DNA of 64,000 nt from Pigmentiphaga kullae (lineage in GTDB: Bacteria; Pseudomonadota; Gammaproteobacteria; Burkholderiales; Burkholderiaceae_B). The notes beneath the pieces are model-generated. The model saw only the letters and a list, made by a program, of their open reading frames with translations. It was not told the origin of the DNA and did not search any database. Location of the stretch: the NCBI RefSeq assembly GCF_004216695.1, contig NZ_SGXC01000002.1:1736001-1800000 (forward strand), in the 5' to 3' direction. Each line of letters opens with the position of its first letter. The stretch's first letter is position 1. Both the position numbers and the translations under genes were made by a program. Of the stretch, positions 47,022 to 55,819 are shown piece after piece.

Positions 47022-47975
47022 ATGCTTGCTACCCGACTGACCTCCCTTCTTGGCATCCGCCACCCCATCGTCCAGGGAGGGATGAGCTGGGCCTCGTCCA
47101 ACGCGGAACTGGCCCTGGCCGTATCCGAGGCCGGCGGCCTGGGCGTGATCGCCGCCGGCCCCATGTATCCCGACGACCTGCGCGCCGCCATCGCCCGCGT
47201 GCGCGCCGGCACGCGCCAGCCCTTCGCCGTCAACGTGCCGCTGTACAACAAGCGCGCGGCGGAATTCCTGGACATCGTGCTGGAGACCGAAGTGCCGGTG
47301 ATCATCGCCTCGCAGGGCGGCCCCAAGGCCCACATCGGCCGCTTCAAGGACGCCGGCGTGACGTGGATACAGGTCACGGCCAATCCGCTGCACGCGCGCA
47401 AGGCCGAGGACGCCGGGGTGGACGCCGTGATCGCGGTGGGCGGCGAAGCCGGCGGCCATCCCGGCCCGGACGAGGTCGGCACGCTGGTACTGGTGCGGGC
47501 GACGGTCAACGCGGTGACGGTGCCGGTGATCGGTGCCGGCGGCATCGCCGACGGCGCGGGCATCGCGGCGATGCTGGCGCTGGGCGCGAGCGGCGCGCAA
47601 CTGGGCACGCGCTTCCTGCTGACCCCCGAATCGGGCCTGCACGCCGCCTACAAGGATCTGGTGCTGAACGCGGGCATCGGCGACACCGCCATCGTCGGCC
47701 GTGGCCGCTCGCCCATCCGCATGGTCAAGAATGCGTTCTCGGCCGAGTACGAGGCGGCCGCCAACCGCGGTGCCGACGATGCGGAACTGGATGCCCTCTT
47801 CGCCCGCAGTTCGCTGCGGCAAGCCGCCAAGGACGGCGACGTGGCACTGGGCAAGGTGGAAGCCGGCCAGAGCGCCGGCCTGATCGACAAGCTGGAGCCT
47901 GCCGGCGAACTGGTCGAGCGGCTGGCGCGCGAAGCGGAAGCGGCCCTGGCCGGCGCCGCCTCCTGCATACGCTGA
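47022..47975 (+). CDS. nitronate monooxygenase-like (2-nitropropane dioxygenase-family) flavoprotein
   Basis: 317-residue FMN TIM-barrel enzyme. PIVQGGMSW at the start, VGGEAGGHPG with the catalytic His, IGAGGIADGAGIAAMLALGA and LGTRFLLTPES are family blocks. Family members oxidise nitronates, but close relatives reduce enoyl thioesters or act on quinones, and the CoA-catabolic context makes a role on an acyl intermediate plausible. It is 37 bp after the crotonase gene. Its stop is one base from the stop of the convergent cycloisomerase gene. Confidence 0.87.
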   Translation: MLATRLTSLLGIRHPIVQGGMSWASSNAELALAVSEAGGLGVIAAGPMYPDDLRAAIARVRAGTRQPFAVNVPLYNKRAAEFLDIVLETEVPVIIASQGGPKAHIGRFKDAGVTWIQVTANPLHARKAEDAGVDAVIAVGGEAGGHPGPDEVGTLVLVRATVNAVTVPVIGAGGIADGAGIAAMLALGASGAQLGTRFLLTPESGLHAAYKDLVLNAGIGDTAIVGRGRSPIRMVKNAFSAEYEAAANRGADDAELDALFARSSLRQAAKDGDVALGKVEAGQSAGLIDKLEPAGELVERLAREAEAALAGAASCIR

Positions 47976-47976
47976 A

Positions 47977-49113
47977 TCAGGCCTGTCCGACGCCGGCGGG
48001 CCGGTAGTCCACGCCCGACCCCAGGCCCTCGGGTACCGCCAGCTCGCCCGACTCGACCTCCAGGCCGACGAACGGGTCGTCCAGCAGGTGGTCGAACTCG
48101 GCCAGCTCGGCGCCGGCATGGATGCTGCCGGCGACGCTGGCCACGTGCACGCCCTGGGCCGCCAACAGGCGCGGCCCGAAGATCGCGCCGAACCGGTAGC
48201 CCACGCCAGCCGCCTCGCACAGGCGGACCGCGATCAGCGTGTTGCGTATCCCGCCCAGGTAGTGCACCTTGAGGTTGTAGGAGTCGGCGGCGCCCATGCC
48301 GATCAGGCGCACCAGCCCTGGCAGCCCGGCGATGGCCTCGTCCGCTTCGATGGGCAGCGCGCCCGCGGCGTGCACACGGCACAATCCTTCGATGTCCGCC
48401 GCCGGCACCGGCTGCTCCATCATCTCCACGCCCATCGGCCGCAGTGCCTCGCACACACGGATCGCCTCGTCGGCCTGGTAGGCCTGGTTGGCATCCACGG
48501 TCAGCGTGACGGCCTCGCCCAGCCGCTCGCGCACGGTGCGCACGCGGGCGACGTCGAGCTCGGACTCGCCGCTCAGCTTCAGCTTCAGATAACGATAGCC
48601 CTGCCGCGCCAGCCTGGCGGCCTGTTCGGCCATGTCACCGGGGGACTTGATCGAGACGATGCGCGAGGCCTCGACGGTATCGCGCACCTTGCCGCCCAGC
48701 AGCACGTGCAGGGGAACGCCCAGCATCCGGGCCTGCAGGTCGTAGACCGCGCAGACGAAGCCCGACAGCGCGCAGACCTCCGCTCCTGCCACGGCCTCCA
48801 GCCGGCGATGCAGGGCTTCGAGCGCGAACGCGTCCCGGCCCAGCGCCTCGCGCCGCAGCGTCTCCAGGACCGGTTCGATGCGGGCGGTGTCTGGCTTGAA
48901 GATGGGCGTGCCCAGCACATGCCCATATCCCACCTGGCCATTGCGCGCGGTCAGCACCACGATCCAGCCGTCCACGTGGGTGATGATGCCGCGCGCGAAA
49001 CGCCAGCTGGGATCGTCCTGGCGCTGCGAGCAGGCGATGATGTCCACGCGGTCTATCGTGGACGCCGCCCCGGCCGAAGCCGGGATGCGCGGGGTGATGG
49101 CGGTCATGGTCAT
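47977..49113 (-). CDS. enolase-superfamily cycloisomerase (muconate lactonizing type)
   Basis: 378 residues. The general bases are Lys in LKLKLSGE and Lys in YNLKVHYLGG. The Mg ligands are Asp in TVDANQAY, Glu in MEQPVP and Asp in IEADEAIAG. This is the muconate cycloisomerase/dipeptide epimerase subgroup, but the substrate cannot be assigned. The ATG at 49113 overlaps the Bug stop (ATGA), which fixes the start and rejects a 73-codon extension. It is last in the crotonase-CoA transferase-Bug operon. Confidence 0.87.
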   Translation of the reverse strand: MTMTAITPRIPASAGAASTIDRVDIIACSQRQDDPSWRFARGIITHVDGWIVVLTARNGQVGYGHVLGTPIFKPDTARIEPVLETLRREALGRDAFALEALHRRLEAVAGAEVCALSGFVCAVYDLQARMLGVPLHVLLGGKVRDTVEASRIVSIKSPGDMAEQAARLARQGYRYLKLKLSGESELDVARVRTVRERLGEAVTLTVDANQAYQADEAIRVCEALRPMGVEMMEQPVPAADIEGLCRVHAAGALPIEADEAIAGLPGLVRLIGMGAADSYNLKVHYLGGIRNTLIAVRLCEAAGVGYRFGAIFGPRLLAAQGVHVASVAGSIHAGAELAEFDHLLDDPFVGLEVESGELAVPEGLGSGVDYRPAGVGQA

Positions 49114-50075
49114 TCGAGCTTGAGGTTGGCCGACTTGATGAGATCCTTGGTGCGCTGGGCGTCGTCCACGACGAAACGCGTGGTCTCCTCGGGCGAAAGC
49201 GTGGCCAGCTCGGTACCCTGGGCCTCCATCAGCTTGCGATATTCCGCCTTCCTGGCAACCGCGTTCAGCGCGGCGTTGAGCTTGTTCACCACCGCCACGG
49301 GCGTACCCTTGGGCGCCGCCACCGTGTACCACGAGGCGGACTCCGCGCCACCCAGGCCCGCCTCGGCGAACGTGGGCACGTCGGGCAACAGCGGCGAGCG
49401 GGTCTTGGACGCGTAGGCCAGGGCACGCAGCTTGCCGGCCTTCACGAAGGGCAGTTCGCCCGACAGGTTCATCACGCCCACCTGCAGGCGCCCGGCCACC
49501 AGGTCGGTGATCGCGGGCGCGGCACCGCCGTAGGGGATGTGCGCCATCTCGATCCTGGCCTGCTGCTTGATCAGCTCGCCACCCAGATGGGGCGAGGTGC
49601 CGGTGCCGGACGAACCGTAGTTCAGCTTGCCGGGATTGCTGCGCGCGAGCTCGATCAGTTCCTTCGCGGTATTGGCCTTGACCGAGGGGTTCACCACCAG
49701 CAGGTTGGGCTGGTTGGCCGCCAGCGCGATGAAGGTGAAATCCTTGATGCCATCGTAGGGCGTGGGCTGGATCAGCGGCGTGACGATATGGGCCGCCGCG
49801 GTGCCGAACAGCAGCGTATAGCCATCGGCCTCCGCCCGCGCCACGTAGGCCGCGCCTATGGTCGCGCCCCCGCCCGCCTTGTTCTCGACCACCACCTGCT
49901 GCCCCAGTTCGGTGCCCAGCTCCTTGGCCAGGCTGCGCGCCACGAGATCGGCCGGGCCGCCCGCGGCATAGGGGTTGACCAGCACGATGGGCTTGGCCGG
50001 ATAGGACTGGGCCTGCGCCCCCGAGGCGGCCAGCACAAGCGCCGCCGCCGACAACGATTGCTTGAACAGCTTCAT
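49110..50075 (-). CDS. Bug/TctC-family periplasmic solute-binding receptor
   Basis: 321 residues with a Sec signal (about 1-23, ending GAQAQ). Bug motifs are VLVNPYAAGGPADLVAR, VENKAGGGATIG, ADGYTLLFGTA and HIPYGGAAPA. AGGAGA precedes the ATG. It is between the CoA-transferase gene (77-bp gap) and the cycloisomerase gene (4-bp overlap), so it very likely captures the acid used by this pathway. Confidence 0.94.
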   Translation of the reverse strand: MKLFKQSLSAAALVLAASGAQAQSYPAKPIVLVNPYAAGGPADLVARSLAKELGTELGQQVVVENKAGGGATIGAAYVARAEADGYTLLFGTAAAHIVTPLIQPTPYDGIKDFTFIALAANQPNLLVVNPSVKANTAKELIELARSNPGKLNYGSSGTGTSPHLGGELIKQQARIEMAHIPYGGAAPAITDLVAGRLQVGVMNLSGELPFVKAGKLRALAYASKTRSPLLPDVPTFAEAGLGGAESASWYTVAAPKGTPVAVVNKLNAALNAVARKAEYRKLMEAQGTELATLSPEETTRFVVDDAQRTKDLIKSANLKLE

Positions 50076-50152
50076 GTGAGTCTCCTGGTATTTATCTTCC
50101 CGCGGCTTCGTAGCGCCGAAGGAAGCGGGATCCGGCTGTCGCCGGCACGGCC

Positions 50153-51352
50153 TTAGATGACCTTTCTTTCGCGCAGCGCCTGGATGTCCTCCTTGCCCAG
50201 GCCCAGCCTGTCCCCCAGCACCTGGTCGGTGTGCTCGCCCAGCAGCGGCGGCCGCCCCAGGCTGGGGTCGTCGAAACCGTCGAACTTGAACGGCACCGGC
50301 AGCGCCTTGAACGAACCGAGCTGGGGATGCGCGAACTCGCGCACCATGCCGCGCGCCAGCACGTGCTCGTTGCTCAGCACCTCGTCCACGCTCAGGATGG
50401 GTCCGGCCGGCACCTTGGCCTCGTCGCACAGCCGGCAGAACTCGTCGCGGTCCAGGCGCGCGACGGCCGCCGACAGGCCGGCCATCACTTCCTCGCGCCG
50501 GTTGACCCGGTCGATGTTGCGCACCAGGGTCGGATCCTCCGCCCACTCGTGCAGGCCGAGCAGGTCGCACAACGGCTTCCAGTGCTGGTCGCTGCCCGTG
50601 ACCTGCACCCACTTGTCGTCGCGGCAGCGGAACGCCGCCGACGGCACGCGGCCCGGATGCTCGGTGCCCAGCCGGGGCGGCACTTCGCCCAGCGCGAAGA
50701 AACGCGCCGCGGCCAGCGACAGCAGGCCGACCTGGCCATCCAGCATGGAAAAATCCACGTGGCAGCCCTTGCCCGTGGCCTGCCGCCCCATCAGGGACGA
50801 CAGGATGGCGATCGCGACCCACAGGCCCGAGGTCAGGTCGGCCACCGGCAGTCCGGGCTTGACCGGACCGCCGCCCCGCTCGCCCGTCAGGCTCATGATG
50901 CCGCCCATGGCCTGGAACACCGTGTCGTAGCCCTTGCGGGGCGCGTACGGACCGGTCATGCCGAAGCCCGTGCACGACACGTAGACCAGCGCGGGGTTGT
51001 CCTGCGACAGCCGGGCGTAGTCCAGCCCGTAGCGCTGCAGCGTGCCGACCGGGAAGTTCTCCAGCACGACGTCGGCCTGGGCGCTGAGCTTGCGGATGAG
51101 ATCCTGCCCTTCGGCGCTGCGCAGGTTGACGGTAATGGACTGCTTGCTGCGGTTGAAAGCCATGTAATAGGCCGATTCGGAACCGCCCTCGCCTTCGACC
51201 CTGGGTTCGAAACCGCGCGTCTCGTCGCCGGTGCCGGGCTGCTCGACCTTGATCACCGTGGCGCCCAGCTCGGCCAGGATCATCGTGGCGAAGGGGCACG
51301 CCAGGACCCGCGACAGGTCCAGGATGGTGACGTTTTCCAGCGGACGCGTCAT
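50153..51352 (-). CDS. class III (CaiB/BaiF) CoA-transferase
   Basis: 399 residues. The family transfers CoA from an acyl-CoA donor to a carboxylic acid through an Asp-bound anhydride. ILDLSRVLACPFATMILAELGA, NLRSAEGQ, YVSCTGFGMTGPYA and the catalytic Asp region VADLTSGLWVAIAI are conserved. Its ATG overlaps the stop of the upstream crotonase gene (ATGA), which defines the start. It probably activates the imported acid. Confidence 0.92.
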   Translation of the reverse strand: MTRPLENVTILDLSRVLACPFATMILAELGATVIKVEQPGTGDETRGFEPRVEGEGGSESAYYMAFNRSKQSITVNLRSAEGQDLIRKLSAQADVVLENFPVGTLQRYGLDYARLSQDNPALVYVSCTGFGMTGPYAPRKGYDTVFQAMGGIMSLTGERGGGPVKPGLPVADLTSGLWVAIAILSSLMGRQATGKGCHVDFSMLDGQVGLLSLAAARFFALGEVPPRLGTEHPGRVPSAAFRCRDDKWVQVTGSDQHWKPLCDLLGLHEWAEDPTLVRNIDRVNRREEVMAGLSAAVARLDRDEFCRLCDEAKVPAGPILSVDEVLSNEHVLARGMVREFAHPQLGSFKALPVPFKFDGFDDPSLGRPPLLGEHTDQVLGDRLGLGKEDIQALRERKVI

Positions 51353-52086
51353 TTCGCCGCCTTGCGGAAGCCCCGCATGATGACGTTGGTGTCGCGTCCG
51401 GCGGCCAGTCCTTCCTCCAGCGTCAACTCGGCCACGCGGTGGAACAGCCGCTTGGTCGTGCCCATCGCGATGGGGCTCCAGCTCGCCAGCTTGGCGGCGA
51501 CTTCCAGCGCGGCCTCCAGCACCCGGTCGTCGGGTTCGACCCGGTTGGCCAGGCCCAGCGCCAGCGCACGCGCGCCGTTGACGGGCTCGCCCATGGCCAG
51601 CAGTTCGAAGGCATGCTTGCGGCCCAGTTGGCGGACCAGATTGGACATGACCACGGCGGCCACGATGCCGTGCTTGAGTTCGGGATAGCCGAAACGGACG
51701 TTCTCGGCCATGACGGCCAGATCGCAGGCGATGGCCAGCCCGGCGCCCCCACCCAGCGCATTGCCCCGCACGGCGGCCACGACGGGCTTGGACATGCGCG
51801 AGAAGGCCAGATGCAGCCCGGTGGTCAGGTCGGCGCGCGCGTTGACGGCCTGGGGATCCTCGGGCACCAGCGCGCTGAACTCCGACGTGTCGGCACCCGC
51901 ACAGAACGACTTGCCCGCCCCCGTCAGCACGACGGCATGGACCTCGGCATCGTGCTCGGCCTGCCACAGCGCATCCACCAGCGCCTGCGTCAGCGCCGTA
52001 TTCAACGCGTTGTGCTTCTCCGGCCGGTTCATCGTCAGGATGCGGACGGCCCCTTGGTTCTCAATCAGGAGTTCGGACATGCTCAT
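51349..52086 (-). CDS. enoyl-CoA hydratase/isomerase-family protein (non-canonical crotonase)
   Basis: 245 residues, paralogous to the 46253 product. CAGADTSEF and ALGGGAGLAIA form the oxyanion hole. The first hydratase Glu is missing (GGGAGL), while FGYPELKHGI keeps the second. ATG 52086 is chosen: the predicted transcript begins about 52105, making an upstream TTG at 52101 unlikely, and GGAAAC serves as ribosome site. It leads the crotonase-CoA-transferase-Bug-cycloisomerase operon from MarR-type promoter B. Confidence 0.88.
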   Translation of the reverse strand: MSMSELLIENQGAVRILTMNRPEKHNALNTALTQALVDALWQAEHDAEVHAVVLTGAGKSFCAGADTSEFSALVPEDPQAVNARADLTTGLHLAFSRMSKPVVAAVRGNALGGGAGLAIACDLAVMAENVRFGYPELKHGIVAAVVMSNLVRQLGRKHAFELLAMGEPVNGARALALGLANRVEPDDRVLEAALEVAAKLASWSPIAMGTTKRLFHRVAELTLEEGLAAGRDTNVIMRGFRKAAK

Positions 52087-52100
52087 GCTCGTGGTTTCCA

Positions 52101-52146
52101 ATATAGTTGATTTTATATACTATTTAATTGATAAATTCAACTATAT
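52101..52146 (-). promoter_or_regulatory. MarR-type promoter/operator B (of three)
   Basis: Perfect inverted arms ATATAGTTGA (52101-52110) and TCAACTATAT (52137-52146), 26 bp apart. On the minus strand the region contains -35 TTGAAT (52140-52135), a 17-bp spacer and -10 TATAAA (52117-52112). Inner dyads overlap both promoter elements, as at sites A and C. Confidence 0.85.
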
Positions 52147-52210
52147 GGACGGAAAACTCCCCCACAGCCCCGTTGCCCCCCCCCTGAGAAAATCGCCCCA
52201 GACCAGGGCA

Positions 52211-52262
52211 CGGGGGATCCGGCTCCGCCGGTCCCCCGCCGCCCGCCCCCTGGGGGGCGCGC
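52211..52262. repeat. compound GC palindromes downstream of marR (REP-like)
   Basis: A 12-bp stem with one bulged base (52211-52223 with 52227-52238, loop TCC) is followed by a second GCCCCC/GGGGGC hairpin (52245-52258). It separates the marR stop from promoter B. It resembles dispersed GC-rich palindromes seen between genes in this bacterial group; it may also terminate marR transcription, although there is no T tract. Confidence 0.45.
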
Positions 52263-52263
52263 G

Positions 52264-52740
52264 TCAGCGCGTACGGGGGGGCTTTAGTTCTTCCAGCAAC
52301 CCGATCGTATGCTCGGTCAGCTTGTCGATCGCGCGCTCCAGCACTTCCCGCTCTTCGTCGGTCAGCACGGACAGCATCTTCTCGTTGCGATCGATGGCCT
52401 TGGGGAACACCTTGCGGTATAGCGCGCGGCCCTGCGGGGTCAGGTCGAGCCGCACGCCCCGGCCGTCCGATTCGTCGGCGCCCCGCTTGACCAGGCCGCG
52501 CTCGATCAGCTCGGCCACGCTGCGGCTGGCCTGGCTCTTGTCGATGTTGGCCTCGTGCGCCAGCGCATTGAGCGACAGCGGAGCGAAGGCGCCCAGCAAC
52601 CCGACGATGCGCCAATCGCGCGAGCCCAGTTCGTACTGGCTCTCGTTCACCCGTGCGGCGATGCGGCTGGAGACGAAGGCCAGGCGGTTCAGGCGGTAGG
52701 AAAACAATTCCTTGAGATTCGCGGGAACAGGTCTTGTCAT
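52264..52740 (-). CDS. MarR-family transcriptional regulator
   Basis: 158 residues. A winged helix (about 35-100: LSLNALAHEANIDKSQASRSVAELIERGLVKR and a wing ESDGRGVRLDLT) is flanked by long dimerization helices. MarR proteins in CoA-linked catabolic clusters usually release DNA when an acyl-CoA binds. It is the last gene of the crotonase-ligase-lyase-thioesterase operon driven from promoter C, so it likely autoregulates and also controls promoters A and B, which carry the same operators. Confidence 0.93.
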   Translation of the reverse strand: MTRPVPANLKELFSYRLNRLAFVSSRIAARVNESQYELGSRDWRIVGLLGAFAPLSLNALAHEANIDKSQASRSVAELIERGLVKRGADESDGRGVRLDLTPQGRALYRKVFPKAIDRNEKMLSVLTDEEREVLERAIDKLTEHTIGLLEELKPPRTR

Positions 52741-52775
52741 ACGTCTTTCTCGATAGGTGAACGCAGGAATTTACC

Positions 52776-53240
52776 TCACTCGGGCCCGGCCGGGGACGGC
52801 CTGGGCCGCCTCAGCTTGAAGCTGCTCATGGCCGTGGCGACCAGCGTGCCCGCCTCGTCCCGCACTTCGCACTGACAGAAGGCGATGGATCCGCCCGCAT
52901 GCCTGACCTCGGCGCGGGCCGTCAGGTCGCCCCGGCCCGGCGCGATGAAATGGATGTTCAGGTCCACCGTGCCGGAGGTCTCCAGGCCGGATTCGATCGT
53001 GCGGGTGGCGATGGCCATGCTCGAATCCATCAACGTGGCGATGGCCCCGCCGTGGATGACCCCGCGCCGGTTCGCCAGCCGCGCGCTGGCGGTCATGACG
53101 AGCCGCGAGCGCCCCAGGTCGGCCTCGTGCACGGCAATGCCCAGCCAGGCGGCGAACGGCGCAAGGGCCGAACCCGCCAGCGGGCCGGTGGGGATGACAG
53201 CCTGGGGCTCGAGCACCGCGCAGGACTCGGGACTATCCAT
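52776..53240 (-). CDS. PaaI-type hotdog-fold thioesterase
   Basis: 154 residues. The hotdog signature NRRGVIHGGAIATLMDSSMAIA contains the HGG and active-site Asp typical of PaaI/YbgC-related acyl-CoA thioesterases. It may release dead-end or toxic CoA esters and recycle CoA. It overlaps the lyase-like gene by 8 bp, so it is translationally coupled, and marR follows after 35 bp. Confidence 0.9.
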   Translation of the reverse strand: MDSPESCAVLEPQAVIPTGPLAGSALAPFAAWLGIAVHEADLGRSRLVMTASARLANRRGVIHGGAIATLMDSSMAIATRTIESGLETSGTVDLNIHFIAPGRGDLTARAEVRHAGGSIAFCQCEVRDEAGTLVATAMSSFKLRRPRPSPAGPE

Positions 53241-54171
53241 GCGCGGCCACCCCCAGCAGGGGATTGAGCCCGCTCTGGGCGACGCGGCTGTGCAGCGTGC
53301 GGCCCAGGGCTTCCTCGCACATGGCCGCGGTCTCCATCAGCCCCGCCAGGTCGATGCCGGTGGACACCCCCATGGATTCGAACAGGTTCACCAGGTCCTC
53401 GGTCGAAACGTTGCCGGTATGCCCGCCGCCGTACTTGACCTTGGCCGGATGCCCGCCCACGCCGCCGAAGGCGCAGTCGAAATAGCGGCAACCCGCCTCC
53501 AGCGCGGCCACGTAGTTGACCAGGCCGGTGCCGCGCGTATCGTGGAAGTGCGCAACGGTCGCCACCTCCGGCAGCTCGGCGTGCACCGCCGACATCAGTT
53601 GCCTGACGGTCTGCGGCGAGGCCATGCCCGTCGTATCGCCCAGCGCCACGTGCATGACGCCCAGTTGGGCAAAGCGCCGGACGTCCTCCAGCACGCTGTC
53701 GGCCGATACCTTGCCCTCGAACGGACAGCCCCAGGCGACCGATACCGTGCCGATCATGCGGAAACGCCCCTGCGATGCCGCCACCATGTCGGCCACGTTC
53801 TGCCACTGGTCGGCACGGCTGCGCCGCAGGTTCTTCATCGAATGCGATTCGCTGGCCGACACCAGCAGGCTGATCTCGTTGGCGCCGAAGCCGGCGTCCA
53901 GGTCGGCCACCGCGCGTTCGACGGCACGCACGTTGGCGCAGGTCGCCTTGTACCAGACTCCGTCGCGGCGTGGCAGTGCGCGCAGCAGCTCGCTGGCATC
54001 GCCGAACTGGGGCACGACCTTGGGATTCGAATACGAGGTCGCCTCGACACGCTGGAAACCGATGCCGGCGAAGCGGTCGATCAACGCCACCTTGGTGGCG
54101 GTGGGGATGAAGGTTTCCTCGTGCTGCAGCCCATCGCGGGCAAAGCATTCGCAAAGCGTGACGTCGCTCAT
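53233..54171 (-). CDS. HMG-CoA lyase-family protein with altered active site
   Basis: 312-residue TIM barrel of the HMGL-like family. RDGLQ and HFHDTRG keep the metal and catalytic residues of HMG-CoA lyase, and GNVSTED keeps the later Asn. The loop that normally reads GGCPYA is GGHPAKVK with about four extra residues, so the catalytic Cys is replaced by His. It probably cleaves or condenses a different acyl-CoA. The start at MSDVTLCECF is preferred over a 19-codon extension; the ligase gene ends 4 bp upstream. Confidence 0.87.
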   Translation of the reverse strand: MSDVTLCECFARDGLQHEETFIPTATKVALIDRFAGIGFQRVEATSYSNPKVVPQFGDASELLRALPRRDGVWYKATCANVRAVERAVADLDAGFGANEISLLVSASESHSMKNLRRSRADQWQNVADMVAASQGRFRMIGTVSVAWGCPFEGKVSADSVLEDVRRFAQLGVMHVALGDTTGMASPQTVRQLMSAVHAELPEVATVAHFHDTRGTGLVNYVAALEAGCRYFDCAFGGVGGHPAKVKYGGGHTGNVSTEDLVNLFESMGVSTGIDLAGLMETAAMCEEALGRTLHSRVAQSGLNPLLGVAAHG

Positions 54172-54175
54172 CGGT

Positions 54176-55819
54176 CTAGCCTCCCTTCGCGCCATGGACG
54201 TTGCCCAGCCCGAACAGCTCGATGGCATGGGCCTTGAGCTTGTTCTTCTGGACCTTGGAACTGCCCGTCATGCCGATATTGTCGAACGTATCCACGATCT
54301 CCAGGTAGCGCGGCACCTTGAAGTTCGCGCAGCGCGCCTTGCACCAGTCGATCAGTTCCTGGCGCCCGGCCTGCTTGCCTTCCTTGAGCAGCACGAAGGC
54401 CGCCGTCACCTCGCCCAGGCGGGCGTCGGGCACGCCGATCACCTGGGCCATCTGCACCGCGGGATGCGCGTGCAAGGTCTCCTCGACCTCGGCCGGCGCA
54501 ACGTTCTCGCCGCCCACCCGGTACATGTCCTTGAGCCGGCCGACCATGCGCAGCCGGCCATCGGGCGACATCTCCCCCAGGTCGCCCGTGCGCAGCCAGC
54601 CTTCCGGCGTCAGCGCCTTGGCGGTCGCCTCGGGCATCTTGTAGTAGCCGCGCATCACGTGCCAGCCCCGCACCTGGATCTCGCCCTGGCCGCCGGGGGG
54701 AAGGACCTCGCCGCTGTCCTGGTCGACGATGCGCACCTCGGTGCCCGGATGCGGCAGCCCCCAGCCGTGGGCGCGCAGCTCGAAGGGATCGTCCCGCGAC
54801 GACATGATCACGTTGGGCGAAGCTTCGGACTGTCCATAGGCATTGCAGACGTGGTCCACGCCCATCACGTCGCGGATCTGCTGCATGACCTCGGGTCCGG
54901 CCGCCGCCCAGCCGCCGCGCAGGTGCAGCTTCTTGGGATCGAAGTCGGGATGGCCCATCATCATCAGGAAGATGGTGTCGTTGCCCGAGGTCAGGGTGCA
55001 CTTCTCCTCGTCCATCACGCGCAGCGTCTCGGCCACGTCGAACTTGGGCAGCGTCAGCAGGCAGCAGCCCGCCACCAGGCTGACCAGCACGGACAACGTC
55101 GTGCCCGAGACGTGGAAGAACGGCCGGATGCTGAAGTAGCGGTCGTCGTGGCGCACGCCTATGCGCTGGCCGGCGGCCCAGGCGTTGGTCAGCATGTTGG
55201 CGTGGGTCAGCATCACGCCCTTGGGGAACGACGTGGTGCCCGAGGTGAACTGCATCAGCAGCAGATCGTCGGGGGTGATGCCAGCCGCCACCGCCTCGAT
55301 GGTATCGGGCGCCACCTCCTGGCCGCGGGCCAGGAAATCCGCGTAGCGCTCGGCGCCCTCCGGGCAGGGGCCGTCGCCCACCATGACGGCACGGCGCAGT
55401 TCGGGCAGCGCCTGGCCGGGCAGGCCGGTGTTCAGCGCCGGCTCGACCGCGGTCAGCAACTGCACGAAATCGATGCCCAGGAAGGCGTCGGCGAACACCA
55501 GCAGCTTCACGTCCGCCTGCTTCAGGCAGAACTGCAGTTCGTCGGTCTTGAAGCGGGTGTTGACCGGCACGGTCACCGCGCCCAGGGTCGCGCAGGCGAA
55601 GAAAGTCTGCAGCCAGGTGGCGCCGTTGCCCAGCATGATCCCGACATGGTCGCCCTTGCGCACGCCGCTGGCGTGCAGCGCGGCGGCGATGCGGCGGGTG
55701 CCGGCCAGCACCTCGTCCCAGGTCAGGCGGTCGGCCTGGCAGACGAAGGCCTCGCGCGAGCCGTACTCGCGGGCGGTGTGCTCCAGGGTGCGATAAAGCG
55801 TGGTGGGACGGTCAAGCAT
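54176..55819 (-). CDS. acyl-CoA synthetase (AMP-forming)
   Basis: 547-residue adenylate-forming ligase. P-loop FTSGTTSFPKG, YGQSEASPN at the adenine site, TGDLGEMSPDGRLRMVGR hinge region, and the C-terminal catalytic lysine in GSSKVQKNKLK. It converts a free acid to its CoA thioester, giving the pathway a second activation route beside the CoA-transferase. MLDRPTTLYRT at 55819 overlaps the crotonase stop by 8 bp and fixes the start. The substrate is unknown. Confidence 0.92.
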   Translation of the reverse strand: MLDRPTTLYRTLEHTAREYGSREAFVCQADRLTWDEVLAGTRRIAAALHASGVRKGDHVGIMLGNGATWLQTFFACATLGAVTVPVNTRFKTDELQFCLKQADVKLLVFADAFLGIDFVQLLTAVEPALNTGLPGQALPELRRAVMVGDGPCPEGAERYADFLARGQEVAPDTIEAVAAGITPDDLLLMQFTSGTTSFPKGVMLTHANMLTNAWAAGQRIGVRHDDRYFSIRPFFHVSGTTLSVLVSLVAGCCLLTLPKFDVAETLRVMDEEKCTLTSGNDTIFLMMMGHPDFDPKKLHLRGGWAAAGPEVMQQIRDVMGVDHVCNAYGQSEASPNVIMSSRDDPFELRAHGWGLPHPGTEVRIVDQDSGEVLPPGGQGEIQVRGWHVMRGYYKMPEATAKALTPEGWLRTGDLGEMSPDGRLRMVGRLKDMYRVGGENVAPAEVEETLHAHPAVQMAQVIGVPDARLGEVTAAFVLLKEGKQAGRQELIDWCKARCANFKVPRYLEIVDTFDNIGMTGSSKVQKNKLKAHAIELFGLGNVHGAKGG

